Notes: generated from the letters alone by a model not told the origin. A stretch of 64,000 bases of DNA from Candidatus Bathyarchaeota archaeon (GCA_026014685.1 JAOZHW010000003.1:99995-163994); one strand, 5' to 3'. Shown: positions 35,589 to 44,775, numbered from the stretch's first letter. Program-made: numbers and translations.

Positions 35589-35660
35589 GGGTGGGCTAAG
35601 AAGGATGCATTTGATGGTTCGCCATCACACTATGCACTCCGCACAATTCTTAGCCCACTT
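35589..35660. repeat. Nested inverted-repeat structure (72 nt)
   Basis: The outer arms GTGGGCTAAGAA (35591-35602) and TTCTTAGCCCAC (35647-35658) are perfect. Inside are TGCAT/ATGCA and then GATGG-TTCG-CCATC. The whole folds as one long interrupted hairpin in the 193-nt gap between convergent nifU and an exported protein gene. It may be a bidirectional terminator, a small RNA or a MITE-like palindrome. I see no gene in the gap. Confidence 0.6.
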
Positions 35661-35686
35661 CTGCGTCGTATTTTCAAGATACAGTG

Positions 35687-36847
35687 TTATTGCTGTTTGC
35701 TATTTTCATGGTTTCTAACCCTGTGGTGTTTCTTAAAGTAAACCAGATACCCAGAAATAACCACCGCAAGTATGACCCAAAGCGAAACTAACCCTAAGCT
35801 TGCAGTAGTTTGTGTAAAAAAAGAGTTGCTTCCAACAACGCTAATGTCTTCAGAAAACGCTTCAATGCCCGCCCACTCGGCTTTTACCATGAACGCACCT
35901 GTTGCGGTTGGTAACCATGTTGCGATGTATGACCCGTCTTGATTAGTCACCGCTGATGTAAATGGGTTCCACTCACCGACAGCTGGAACCATGTATGAAA
36001 GGATCACCGTTTCGCCAATCAGAGGTGTTCCTTCTTGGCTGCAAAGGGTACCGCTGATGTCTACTCCGAAACCAAGCTCCGTCTGAGCGGTACTTGTTGA
36101 AATAGAAATGACTACGGGAGGCGACACCTTTATGAAATCAATTTTGAACGAAGACCACCCGCCCACGTTCCCTATTGCACGCTCATGCGCAACGGGAATA
36201 CCCTTACTTGGAGGATGCCCAAACCCCACAGTATCAGGTCTAATCGCTGAAGACTCAGTGGCAACCTTAACTGAATCTACAAACAATGTGTAGACACCTT
36301 TAATGTATTCCAACTTGAATGTCTGGGTGTCAGCGCTTGGTTCCCAACCGTAAACCACAGATCGATAGACTTGGCTGCCTAAGAGATAGACACGGATTGC
36401 TGTTCGTGTCCAACTTGCTTCGTTATCTGCCCAAACCTGCAGAACAGTGTCAGCAGAACTGTTCCCAAACGTTCCCCTAGAAATCCACAGACCAGTTCCC
36501 CAGTCGCTTATGCAATCATATGTCAAGTCAAATTCAACTACAAAGTCGCCTGAGGCGGGGAAAGGATTGAAGGCACTTGTGATACAGGGGAAACTTGTAC
36601 CGTCGCCAGTGCTCGCAAGAGTCACTTGACTGTCCGCAACGGTAACTGATCCGCCGAAGGCTGGAAGACCTGACATGTTGGTATTCTCTTGAACTGTCCA
36701 TTTCATGTCGTTAACTCTGTTTCCGTCGAAATGGTCAAAGAGAGAATTCTTAGAGGCAATTTCGCTTGCTTTCGCCGAAGTATGCGTTAAAGAGAAAACG
36801 CATAGTACTAATAACACTATCATCGTGGCAGAGATTGATTTTTTCAT
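35687..36847 (-). CDS. Exported, C-terminally anchored beta-sandwich protein
   Basis: From the ATG at 36847 the protein has an N-terminal signal peptide (KKSISATMIVLLVLCVFSL, cut near TSAKA). A lectin/LamG-like jelly-roll region covers about residues 30-235 (FDHFDGNRVNDMKW, GDFVVEFDLTYD). An Ig-like or carboxypeptidase-regulatory-type beta domain (GTPLIGETVILSY, DGSYIATWLPTATG) spans about 245-335. A C-terminal TM helix and basic tail follow. It is probably displayed outside the cell and may bind glycan. Two small palindromes lie upstream. Confidence 0.72.
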   Translation of the reverse strand: MKKSISATMIVLLVLCVFSLTHTSAKASEIASKNSLFDHFDGNRVNDMKWTVQENTNMSGLPAFGGSVTVADSQVTLASTGDGTSFPCITSAFNPFPASGDFVVEFDLTYDCISDWGTGLWISRGTFGNSSADTVLQVWADNEASWTRTAIRVYLLGSQVYRSVVYGWEPSADTQTFKLEYIKGVYTLFVDSVKVATESSAIRPDTVGFGHPPSKGIPVAHERAIGNVGGWSSFKIDFIKVSPPVVISISTSTAQTELGFGVDISGTLCSQEGTPLIGETVILSYMVPAVGEWNPFTSAVTNQDGSYIATWLPTATGAFMVKAEWAGIEAFSEDISVVGSNSFFTQTTASLGLVSLWVILAVVISGYLVYFKKHHRVRNHENSKQQ

Positions 36848-36908
36848 GTTGAGACCGCCTAGTCCAGTGAGCATAAATCAACAATAAGTCCCTTTTAGCT
36901 CTACTCAG

Positions 36909-36941
36909 GGAACAAAGTGTTCCGCTAAGAGAACAATCTCT
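36909..36941. promoter_or_regulatory. Two adjacent short palindromes upstream of the exported protein gene
   Basis: GGAACA-AAG-TGTTCC (36909-36923) and AGAGA-ACAA-TCTCT (36928-36941) lie 62-94 nt before the ATG at 36847. They could be regulator-binding sites. The remaining gap 36942-37236 is AT-rich, and I see no gene in it. Confidence 0.35.
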
Positions 36942-37236
36942 AAACAGGAGTCGCCGAATCCTAAAACATGAACTAGCAGATCGAAAAAGCAATGCTTGCA
37001 AAGCCTAAGTCACAAATTCCGCTGCCACACCAAAACTGCGTTAAATCCACTCTACTAAAATCGAATGGACAACTAACATTGCCTAAACTAAAAGAGTAGA
37101 AATACACATTTTTGAAAGCTTTTTTAACTTCCAAACCTGATCACACCAATTCAGAAGCCCAAAGTATTGCCGCTTAGGAAATCTGCGGCAGTCTAATAAG
37201 CGCAACTCGCTAATCAGTGATTGGGAGACTGCGCAT

Positions 37237-38661
37237 TTGAAAGTCCTGTTCATCGAGCCGCCTAAAGACATCTGGTTTGTCATGGGCGAATACCTGCCGC
37301 CGCCGTATGGCATCATCCAACTCGCCGCGTATCTAGAAAAGCAAAACCTAAACGTCCAAATCGAAATCCTTGACTGTAACGCCGAAAAAGTAGATTGGAA
37401 AAAACTTGAAGGGCGCATTGCCGATTCTAACCCCGATGTGGTGGCTTGTGCTTCGTTGGCGACATGTAACACCTATCCTGTTGTGAAAACTCTTGAAACA
37501 GCCAAACGGGTCGCCCCAAAAGCCCTCACTGTTACAGGTGGTCAGCATTTCACTGCAACTGCTCAAGAGAGCCTACAGCTTTATCCTGAACTTGACGTAA
37601 TCGTCCGCAACGAGGGCGAACAGACGTTAGCCGAGTTGGTTAAAGCGCGGCAAAACGGTGCGCCTCACGGAAAAATTCAAGGTATCTCCTTTAGAAACCG
37701 CGGAGAAGTCGTACATAACGCTTCGAGACCGTTGATCGAAAACCTTGAGGATTTGCCGTTTCCAGGCTACCACCTCGTCAAAGACAACATGCCAAAATAC
37801 CACTTTTCCATCATGGGCGGCAAAAACTCTCCATACGCACTCATCGAAGGCGCACGCGGATGCAACCACCAATGCACCTTCTGCACACAGTGGCGTCACT
37901 GGCAAGCCTGCTGGCGGCTCAAACCCGCCAAACGCATCGCAGACGAAATGGCGTACTGCAGCGAGGAGTTTGGGAGCCAGATGATTTGGTTGACTGACGA
38001 TAACTTTGGAACTGGACAGCGTCCCAGCCAAATCGCCGATGAAATTATTGCCAAAAAACTGCCAAAAGACGCTTGGTGGTTTGTGCAAGCCCGATGCGAC
38101 GACATAATCCGCAACAAAGACCTGCTGCCACGGTTGGCGAAGGCGGGGTTAAGCTGGGTTTTGCTCGGCGTAGAAAACTCCAACCCCTCCACACTGGACT
38201 ACTTCAAGAAAGGCATCACCCCAAACGACGCCAAGACGGCAGTGCGGTTGCTGCAGGACAACGGCATATTCGCCCACGCCATGGTCATTATCGGCAACCG
38301 CAAAGAAACCCGCCAATCTATCCGCCAACTCCGCGAGTTCGCTAACGACTTAGACCCCGACTTCATCATGTTCGGCATCCTAACCCCTTTTCCAGGCACA
38401 GAAGTCTACGCTGAAGCAGAACGCAACGGCTGGATAGAGGACCGCAACTGGAGCCACTACGACATGATCCACGCCATCATGCCCACTGAAACCCTCTCCA
38501 CCCACGAGGTACAGGAGGAACTCTACGGATGCTACCGCGACTTCTACGGCTCTTACAGCAGACGCTTCCGAGGAATATTCGCAGCCAACCCCATGAAACG
38601 CCGCACCTTTAGACACATGGCAACATGGGGTGTAATGGGAAAAATCAAATTACTATTCTAG
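37237..38661 (+). CDS. B12-binding-domain radical SAM protein
   Basis: It has an N-terminal cobalamin-binding Rossmann domain (LFIEPPKDIWFVMGEY; PDVVACASLATC; VTGGQHFTATA) and a radical SAM TIM barrel with RGCNHQCTFCTQW (C-x3-C-x2-C). MITE-like SAM-binding residues follow (WLTDDNFG, ARCDD, LLGVENSN). At 474 residues it matches the BchE/Elp3-like class C methylase and cyclase family. It starts at TTG. Neighbours give no substrate hint. A second, more distant B12 radical SAM gene lies at 55.9 kb. Confidence 0.85.
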   Translation: MKVLFIEPPKDIWFVMGEYLPPPYGIIQLAAYLEKQNLNVQIEILDCNAEKVDWKKLEGRIADSNPDVVACASLATCNTYPVVKTLETAKRVAPKALTVTGGQHFTATAQESLQLYPELDVIVRNEGEQTLAELVKARQNGAPHGKIQGISFRNRGEVVHNASRPLIENLEDLPFPGYHLVKDNMPKYHFSIMGGKNSPYALIEGARGCNHQCTFCTQWRHWQACWRLKPAKRIADEMAYCSEEFGSQMIWLTDDNFGTGQRPSQIADEIIAKKLPKDAWWFVQARCDDIIRNKDLLPRLAKAGLSWVLLGVENSNPSTLDYFKKGITPNDAKTAVRLLQDNGIFAHAMVIIGNRKETRQSIRQLREFANDLDPDFIMFGILTPFPGTEVYAEAERNGWIEDRNWSHYDMIHAIMPTETLSTHEVQEELYGCYRDFYGSYSRRFRGIFAANPMKRRTFRHMATWGVMGKIKLLF

Positions 38662-38670
38662 GCTAGAGTT

Positions 38671-39363
38671 ATGCGTGGAACTGTGCCTTCCAGTTTTTTC
38701 TTGCTGTTTTTGGTTGCTGTGGCAGTTTTCGGTTTGGCAGTGGTTCCCCTCATCTTACTTGAGCCTAACTTGCAAGCAGACCAAATGCCCTATCGCCGCC
38801 CACTCATCAGCGCCCTATACAGTGCAGTCTGCGTTTTGGGAGTAGTTGCCGTGTTTTACCCCCGGAGGTGCCGCTTGATGTTCAAAAAACCAAACGTTTC
38901 TCCCAACCCCAATGCCTCCGCCTCTTCCACGGTGCAGTTTAGGGGTCATCATCCAGACTGCGAAAAATTCAACGCCAACCGCATCACAATCAGGGGCAGG
39001 GCGTTTTGTGCTGCATGCAGCGGTTTGCTGATAGGTACAATAGTTGCCCTTGTGGGGGTTGTTTTGTTTTCTTTAGGGTTTTTTGATTTTGGGTCTGGAA
39101 GTTTGGGTGTTTTAGTGGCTGGAGAGGTTTTGATGCTTTTGGGGTTGGGGCAGATAAAAATGAAGGGTTACTCTAAAATGGCTGTGAACGGCGTTTTTGT
39201 GATTGCCTCTTTTAGTATTCTGGTTGCGGCGGATTTGTTGGGGCAGAGCTTACTGCTTGATGTCTATGTGCTTGGGTTAATTGTGTTCCTTTTGTGGCTT
39301 AGGATTTTGCTCTCTGAATGGCACAATAAACGGATCTGTCTGGTGTGTGGCGACTGCGGTTAA
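38671..39363 (+). CDS. Membrane protein with DUF2085-like metal motif
   Basis: The 230-residue protein has two N-terminal TM helices, then a cytoplasmic segment RGHHPDCEKFNANRITIRG followed by FCAACSGL. This resembles the His/Cys motif of DUF2085 membrane proteins. Four further TM helices follow, and the protein ends in a CLVCGDC tail. It may bind a metal. It begins 10 nt after the radical SAM gene and may be co-transcribed. The last base overlaps the convergent zinc-ribbon membrane protein. Confidence 0.6.
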   Translation: MRGTVPSSFFLLFLVAVAVFGLAVVPLILLEPNLQADQMPYRRPLISALYSAVCVLGVVAVFYPRRCRLMFKKPNVSPNPNASASSTVQFRGHHPDCEKFNANRITIRGRAFCAACSGLLIGTIVALVGVVLFSLGFFDFGSGSLGVLVAGEVLMLLGLGQIKMKGYSKMAVNGVFVIASFSILVAADLLGQSLLLDVYVLGLIVFLLWLRILLSEWHNKRICLVCGDCG

Positions 39364-39695
39364 GTTGGGTTAGGTCGGTATTGCCTGCGGCTGTACAGGG
39401 CGCCTGCGACGATGAGGACGCCGATGATTATTATGATGAAGGGCCAGAAGTCAAATTTTATGCCATAGGTTTGCAGAAGGAAACTCAATCCGATAAGCAC
39501 GATGATTGTGCCTATTACGATGCCTACTATCATGTTGCCGTTGGGCAAGCCGAAGCATTCGTTTTCCATTTTGCGGTAGTGTTCTCGGTCGCTTCCAGGG
39601 TAACGTTCGCCGACAGTGTAGAGGGGGGCGCCGCAGTTAGCGCAATGAACGTTAGTGTCAGGGTTTTGAGTGCCACATCTGCTACAATAAACCAT
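39360..39695 (-). CDS. Zinc-ribbon membrane protein
   Basis: From the ATG at 39695 the N-terminus is a zinc ribbon (CSRCGTQNPDTNVHCANCG, two CxxC pairs). A linker of about 30 residues follows, then two adjacent TM helices (about 50-70 and 78-98) and a basic tail. This architecture is common among small archaeal membrane proteins of unknown role. A longer frame from 39710 adds five residues. It ends in a 4-nt overlap with the convergent upstream gene. Confidence 0.68.
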   Translation of the reverse strand: MVYCSRCGTQNPDTNVHCANCGAPLYTVGERYPGSDREHYRKMENECFGLPNGNMIVGIVIGTIIVLIGLSFLLQTYGIKFDFWPFIIIIIGVLIVAGALYSRRQYRPNPT

Positions 39696-39841
39696 ACCTG
39701 CTCTCCTCAATTCAGAAGAGGGAACGATTTAGTTTTAAGATTTGCGGTAACTAAGGATTCTCCAAGAGCAAACAACTCATCAAAAGGGCATTAATCCATT
39801 TGAAAGACTTCTAAAATCTTAAAAATTGAAGGCTTAGTTGG

Positions 39842-39919
39842 TGGTGGGGCCTCCCGGATTTGAACCGGAGTCTATAGAGCCCAAGTCTACAAGCCTGGAC
39901 CAAGCTAGCCGAAGGCCCC
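39842..39919 (-). tRNA. tRNA-Pro (anticodon UGG), CCA encoded
   Basis: The cloverleaf folds completely. The acceptor GGGGCCT pairs with AGGCCCC, with discriminator A and an encoded CCA (39842-39844). The D stem is GGCT/GGCT with two G-U pairs and the GG dinucleotide in the loop. The anticodon stem is GTAGA/TCTAT with loop CTTGGGC, placing TGG at 34-36. The T arm is TCCGG-TTCAAAT-CCGGG. The variable loop is four bases. No intron is present. The upstream stretch on the minus strand holds a weak TTTATGG TATA-like box near 39954. Confidence 0.95.
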
Positions 39920-40177
39920 ACATTGGTTGGGTGGAACAGTATTTCCTCTGCATCCATAAAAACCTTGTCAACCCCAAAAGCCAAACCACGCTTCAGCAAT
40001 GTAGCCGATGCTTTTTGTGGATGATGAAATTCTGCCTAAAAATATGCATAACTTAGGTTACTTGCCTCTATATGCCATCTGGAACGGGTGCAGTTTAGTC
40101 ATAGCTCAGTAAAAGACTATTCATAACGCTTATCTTTATGGTTGGCTCTCAATGCGGGTAACTATAGGTGTAGTTTC

Positions 40178-41137
40178 ATGGGAAACATTACAGTCGCCGT
40201 TCTTGGACCAGTGGGTTACAGTGGGGGAATCGGTAAAAAAGGAACATCCACAGACATAACGCTCTACGACGTCAAAAAAGGCGAAGCAACTGTCACTTTA
40301 ATCGAGCCTACACGTTACCCTGAACGTTTAGCGCCCTTATTCTACACTTGCGCTTTAGCTACCAAAGCCATAGTGGTTGTCGACGAATTAAACGCCACAT
40401 TTGGCGAACAGCTGGTTATGCTTCAGTGTGCAGGCATAAAAACGGGGTACTTTGTGCTTCGCAATTATATTCCTAAAGAAAAAATTGAGCCACTCATAAA
40501 AGGCACAAGTATCGAAGGTTTCGAATTCTTGACGGATGACACTAACGTGTTACGTGAGAAACTTCTCGCGGAAGCCGCTCAAGTAAAACCCGTCGAGGGG
40601 CAAGCGGTTGGAGCAGTGCCAGTTGATCACGCCTTCAACGTGAAAGGTGTCGGTGTTGTCGTTTTAGGTATAGTAGTGTATGGAACTGTCGTGAAGCATG
40701 CAAAACTGAAAGCTTTGCCTAGCTCTAAGGTTGCCGAAGTTCGCTCCATCCAGAAGCATGACGACGAATTTGAAACTGCCTCTTTAGGCGACCGCGTTGG
40801 CTTCGCACTTAAGAACGTGGAAGTTGAAGATTTGGATCGAGGCGTCGTTTTAACGAACGATCCCGCAATCAAAACATCGAATAAACTTGAAACCACTGCT
40901 TCTCTTGTCAAGTACTGGCAAACACCCATCAAGGCAGGTATGGTTATGCATGTTGGTCACTGGGCTCAGTTCGTCACGGCTAAAATCGAAGCTGCAACTG
41001 AGGGAGGAGACTTTAGAAAACCGAACCTTACCTTAGCTTTGGATAAACCGTTGGTTTATCGTCCTGGTGATAAGGCCGTTTTGATGTACTTGGAGGGCGC
41101 TAAACTGCGGGTGGCGGGAACACTCGACTTAACATAG
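40178..41137 (+). CDS. EF-Tu/SelB-like paralogue with degenerate GTPase domain
   Basis: It aligns with the G domain and domain 2 of EF1A/SelB (GKKGTSTDITLYD; LEPTRYPERLAPLFY region; GVGVVVLGIVVYG matching the domain-2 start). The G1 motif (GHVDHGKT) is replaced by GPVGYSGGIGKKG, and G3 (DxPGH) and G4 (NKxD) are absent. It cannot be a normal GTPase. Related proteins occur in methanogens as EF-Tu domain 2 proteins of unknown role. The ATG at 40178 is preferred to an upstream 40142 start. The protein has 319 residues. Confidence 0.75.
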   Translation: MGNITVAVLGPVGYSGGIGKKGTSTDITLYDVKKGEATVTLIEPTRYPERLAPLFYTCALATKAIVVVDELNATFGEQLVMLQCAGIKTGYFVLRNYIPKEKIEPLIKGTSIEGFEFLTDDTNVLREKLLAEAAQVKPVEGQAVGAVPVDHAFNVKGVGVVVLGIVVYGTVVKHAKLKALPSSKVAEVRSIQKHDDEFETASLGDRVGFALKNVEVEDLDRGVVLTNDPAIKTSNKLETTASLVKYWQTPIKAGMVMHVGHWAQFVTAKIEAATEGGDFRKPNLTLALDKPLVYRPGDKAVLMYLEGAKLRVAGTLDLT

Positions 41138-41378
41138 CCGTAACTTGTATGTTCCCATCCGAGCGCACTTCGTACCGATTATACTTGGGGAATTCATATT
41201 TGTGATATTGTCCCGAATTTCTGAGCCCATGTAAACAACGTTTATTACTGATCAGCCTTCAAGCGGCTTTCGGGAAACACCTCTGAAGACTAAAGACAAC
41301 TCTCGCTTACAAGCCCTAGACACCTCTATACGCGTAAAGTTAGGTGTATCTCTGGGTGTTGATGGCAAACTTGTATGC

Positions 41379-41837
41379 TTGGTTGCCTTCGCCGCGATTT
41401 ATGGCTTAGTCTTCATAAACTACATCGATGTGGCGTCTTCAGGGTTTACTTACGGCTATCATGTATGGCTGGTTTTGATGTATTTCTTACCTTTTGTTGG
41501 GTTCTCTATGTTTAACCTAAAAAACTGGGGCCTCACAGTTGGGTTAGGTTTGTTCGCGTCGCTTATGAACGACGTTTTTTATGGTTTAACCAAATACATC
41601 TTCGGCGTATCTTATGACATAAACAGGTACTACAGTCTATGGCTAATTCCGCAGGGTGAAAAATTGTTCAGCTTGAATTTGGGCTTCACCGAGATCCCCG
41701 TTTATTCTTGGATGATGGCACTCTCAATTTACATCCGAATCGCGGTTGTGGCTGCTCTTTTGTGGTACTGGAAACGCATCCAAACTACAAAAAGCCCTTT
41801 GCAACCGACCGCTGCGGTTTTTTCGGTATCAAAATAG
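41379..41837 (+). CDS. Integral membrane protein of unknown function
   Basis: The 152-residue protein has about four hydrophobic segments (about 1-14, 28-48, 53-72 and 115-135) and a short charged C-terminus. A Tyr/Phe-rich loop (YGLTKYIFGVSYDINRYYSLW) lies between the third and fourth. TTG at 41379 is the first standard start, but the frame stays open to 41235 and its translation (DTSIRVKLGVSLGVDGKLV) looks protein-like, so the N-terminus is uncertain. No family is recognised. Confidence 0.55.
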   Translation: MVAFAAIYGLVFINYIDVASSGFTYGYHVWLVLMYFLPFVGFSMFNLKNWGLTVGLGLFASLMNDVFYGLTKYIFGVSYDINRYYSLWLIPQGEKLFSLNLGFTEIPVYSWMMALSIYIRIAVVAALLWYWKRIQTTKSPLQPTAAVFSVSK

Positions 41838-42027
41838 TCCTTGTGTGTTGTATGCTTTAATTTAGAATAGGCCTTTTTTGCGTCATCCGTAACTTCTAAT
41901 CAGGAAATTGTAAAAGGTAACTTTCGGAGTGGCGCAGTTCATTGATTTATGGAATAATTTAAAATAAGCCTTCTGGTTTATATCAGAGAAACACTAACAA
42001 AACAGGCATACAGGGGAAACATGAGCT

Positions 42028-42228
42028 ATGAGTGATGAAGGCGACACATTCTGGGTATCCTTATTTGAGAGGCTAATCGGTTTACTTCTCATCGTAATCG
42101 GAGCAGTCTTGCTCTACTTCACCGCGACCACAGCCGAATTAGGCGGATTCGGCTTGTTCTTCGGCGTCATAAGCATAGTCTTGGTCATCGTTGGCCTGTT
42201 TTTGCTCTTGGTAAAACCGCCACAATAA
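42028..42228 (+). CDS. Small two-TM membrane protein
   Basis: The 66-residue protein has a short acidic N-terminus (SDEGDTFW) and two long hydrophobic helices (about 15-31 and 41-61) with a glycine-rich turn. Proteins with this layout recur in many archaea without a known role. It stands alone between the preceding membrane protein and aIF5B. Confidence 0.6.
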   Translation: MSDEGDTFWVSLFERLIGLLLIVIGAVLLYFTATTAELGGFGLFFGVISIVLVIVGLFLLLVKPPQ

Positions 42229-42354
42229 CCCGTCTTATTCTCTTCTTTCCAATGCATGCAAAGGTAGATTAGTTACCCAAAACACAAAATTAAATGAGCG
42301 AATTTATTAACAAAAACTGATACAATCAACCCTTACTATAGGAGAAAAACGAAG

Positions 42355-44142
42355 ATGCCCATACGCCAACCCATAGTTTGTGTTCTCGGACACGTAGACT
42401 CAGGAAAAACCTCACTGCTTGACGAGTTACGCAAGACTAACGTGCAGGTCCGTGAAGCAGGCGGCATGACCCAACATATAGGTGCCAGCTTTTTCCCTGT
42501 CGAAACCCTAAAACAGCTAATTGGACCCTACATGGGCAGCTTCAAAACTGGTATAGAAATTCCAGGTTTACTCATCGTGGATACGCCTGGACATGAAGCT
42601 TTCACTAACTTGCGGCGCAGGGGCGGAAGCGTTGCCGACATTGCTATACTTGTTGTGGATGCGTTGCGTGGGTTTGAGGCGCAGACTTTTGAGTGTATCG
42701 AAATTCTCAAAGCCCGAAAAACCCCGTTCATTGTGGCGGTTAACAAAATTGACCGTATACCTGGCTGGAAACCTCAGCAGAACACGCCTTTTATGAAATC
42801 TAACGCTTCGCAATCGAGTTACGTTCAAGAGGAACTCAACAATCGTCTCTACCAAGTTATGGGTGACTTCAGCCGTCTCGGATTCAAAACTGACCGCTTT
42901 GACCACATCCGCGACTTCACTCAAAACGTTGCTTTGGTGCCGACTAGCGCGAAAACTGGTGAAGGTCTCGCTGAGTTGGTTATGGTTTTGGTTGGTTTAA
43001 CGCAGCAGTTTCTAAAGAAGCGTCTGCAAACGGCTGATGGTCCCGCGAAAGGCTCCATTTTGGAGGTCAAAGAGGAACCAGGGTTAGGTATGACGCTTAA
43101 CACCATCATTTATGATGGTACGTTGCATAAGGATGATTTAGTTGTGGTCGGTGGGAAAGATGGCCCGATTTCTGCGCGGGTTAGGACAATTTTGGTGCCT
43201 AAACCGCTTGATGAAATGCGTGACCCACGTGACAAATTCAGCAGCGTAGATTGTGTTTATGCTAGTGCAGGTGTGAAGATTGTTGCGCCAGGTTTGGAGT
43301 GCGCGTTGGCTGGTGCACCACTACTTGCTGTGCCTGCAGGCGAGGAAGCCTCGAAGTATTGTGAAATGATCACTGAGGAAGTAGGCAGAATCCGCATCAC
43401 CAAAGAAATCGACGGCGTAATTGTTAAGGCTGACACTCTTGGCTCTTTGGAGGCGATGGCTGAAATCCTCAAAGCCAACAACGTGCAGGTTCGAAGTGCA
43501 GACATCGGCGACATTAGTAAACGCGACGTAATCGAAGCTTCAGTGGTGAAGCAACGTGAACCGCTGGTAGGCGCGATTTTGGCGTTCGGCGTCAAAACGT
43601 TGCCCGACGCGGAAGCTGAAGCGGAGGCTAATGGCGTTAAAATTTTCCGCGACCCAATTATTTACAACCTTATCGACGGCTATCTTGAATGGGTTAAGGC
43701 TAAAAAGGAAGCAAAGAGCGCAGAAGAGTTTGAGGCGCTGGTTAAACCGGGTAAAGTTATGGTTTTACCTAACTGTATTTTCCGTCGCGCGAAGCCGTTG
43801 GTTGTGGGGGTGGAAATTCAAGGAGGCAGAATTAAACCTAAAGTTTCGCTTATCAGAAAAGAGGACGGTTCTGATTTAGGTGAAATCCAGCAGATTCAGG
43901 ACAAAGGCAAAGCAATAGGCGAAGCAAAAGCAGGTGCAGAGGTGGCGATTTCGATGGATAAACCCATCGCGGGGCGTCACATCTTCGAGAGGGATGTTTT
44001 GTTTGTGAAAGTGCCTGAGGACGACGCTAAAAAACTGCTTACGGCGCATCTGGATGATTTAACTGCTGAGGAGCAAGATGTACTTAAAGAATACATAAAT
44101 ATGATGCGTAAAAAAATCCCCTTCTGGGCAGGCGTCATGTAG
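42355..44142 (+). CDS. infB: Translation initiation factor aIF5B (IF2-like)
   Basis: It is the GTPase that promotes ribosomal subunit joining. G1 is GHVDSGKTSLLDEL, G3 DTPGHEAF and G4 NKIDRIPG. Domain 2, a thioredoxin-like domain 3 (VIVKADTLGSLEA) and domain 4 follow. The archaeal form lacks the long bacterial N-terminus; 595 residues is typical. No intein is present. It has its own promoter region and ends in a strong T-rich tract. Confidence 0.95.
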   Translation: MPIRQPIVCVLGHVDSGKTSLLDELRKTNVQVREAGGMTQHIGASFFPVETLKQLIGPYMGSFKTGIEIPGLLIVDTPGHEAFTNLRRRGGSVADIAILVVDALRGFEAQTFECIEILKARKTPFIVAVNKIDRIPGWKPQQNTPFMKSNASQSSYVQEELNNRLYQVMGDFSRLGFKTDRFDHIRDFTQNVALVPTSAKTGEGLAELVMVLVGLTQQFLKKRLQTADGPAKGSILEVKEEPGLGMTLNTIIYDGTLHKDDLVVVGGKDGPISARVRTILVPKPLDEMRDPRDKFSSVDCVYASAGVKIVAPGLECALAGAPLLAVPAGEEASKYCEMITEEVGRIRITKEIDGVIVKADTLGSLEAMAEILKANNVQVRSADIGDISKRDVIEASVVKQREPLVGAILAFGVKTLPDAEAEAEANGVKIFRDPIIYNLIDGYLEWVKAKKEAKSAEEFEALVKPGKVMVLPNCIFRRAKPLVVGVEIQGGRIKPKVSLIRKEDGSDLGEIQQIQDKGKAIGEAKAGAEVAISMDKPIAGRHIFERDVLFVKVPEDDAKKLLTAHLDDLTAEEQDVLKEYINMMRKKIPFWAGVM

Positions 44143-44158
44143 CGTTGGGTCTGCTAAG

Positions 44159-44180
44159 TTTTTTTGTTTTTTCTCATTTT
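44159..44180 (+). terminator. T-rich terminator after aIF5B
   Basis: Runs of T (seven, six and four) start about 17 nt after the aIF5B stop and end at the border of dispersed element copy B. Confidence 0.5.
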
Positions 44181-44181
44181 G

Positions 44182-44264
44182 GGGCGCATACGTTTCCGTA
44201 TCCGCACCTGATGGAGTCACGCGACGTCTCAAAGCTGACCTCCCCTCCCTTATTTAAAGAACAA
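44182..44264. repeat. Dispersed intergenic element, copy B
   Basis: This 83-bp copy differs from copy A (19222-19304) at four positions. It keeps the GGGCGC edge, the ATACG/CGTAT hairpin and the CCCCTCCCTTATTTAAAGAA end. It lies between the convergent aIF5B and hemerythrin genes, so a plus-strand promoter at its end would read antisense into the hemerythrin gene. Confidence 0.75.
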
Positions 44265-44289
44265 GATTTTGCGTTTGTAAAAGAGACAA

Positions 44290-44775
44290 TTATGGCAACC
44301 TCTCCGTTTTCTCGTTCATGAACTGTCTAGCTATTTCCTGTTCATCTTCTTCTGAGAGGACTCTTTTAGCCTTCTTGAAAAGTTCTTTCTCTTCTTCCTC
44401 AACGTGCATGTCTATTGTTTCGCTTAGAACCTTAACTTTGGCTAGTTTAGCTTCGGTGTCTTCTGTGTCGTCTATGTCGTTCATCACTTTTTTGCTAACT
44501 TCATGTTCCTCGTATGATTCAAGCGTCAGCAGCCTTGTTTCCGCGTTGTTTTCTAACCGTGGATAGAGAAGTTTTTCTTCGCCCGCCATGTGTATCTGCA
44601 AAGCTGTCCTAATCTGATTGTAGATTTTGTCTTGATAGCGTTCCTCATCGACGATTTGTTTAAACAGTTTCTTTACATCTTTATGCTCTAGCTTCAGTAT
44701 GTCGTAGATGGTTGCGTTGTCTCTTATTTTTTCTTGTTCCCGTCTGAGTTCATCCTGTAAAACTGGACTTTCCAT
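44290..44775 (-). CDS. Hemerythrin/HHE-domain protein
   Basis: It is a four-helix HHE protein that probably binds a di-iron centre. The ligands sit in KLEHKDVKKLF (about residue 29), HMAGEEKLLYPRLE, SYEEHEVSKK and MHVEEEEKELF. The ATG at 44775 is preceded by a textbook GGAGGTGAT Shine-Dalgarno, so the longer frame starting at 44856 is rejected. The protein has 161 residues. It is the second gene after a Cys-rich four-helix protein, 34 nt away. It may sense or scavenge O2, NO or iron. Confidence 0.82.
   Translation of the reverse strand: MESPVLQDELRREQEKIRDNATIYDILKLEHKDVKKLFKQIVDEERYQDKIYNQIRTALQIHMAGEEKLLYPRLENNAETRLLTLESYEEHEVSKKVMNDIDDTEDTEAKLAKVKVLSETIDMHVEEEEKELFKKAKRVLSEEDEQEIARQFMNEKTERLP

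Noticed and set aside
39345-39794. 149-codon plus-strand frame
   Set aside because: It overlaps the zinc-ribbon membrane protein on the other strand and reads as low-quality sequence.
44206-44240. C/D-box-like motifs (TGATGGA and CTGA) in the dispersed element
   Set aside because: The C-like box is not kept in the other near-identical copy, so a C/D guide RNA is not supported.
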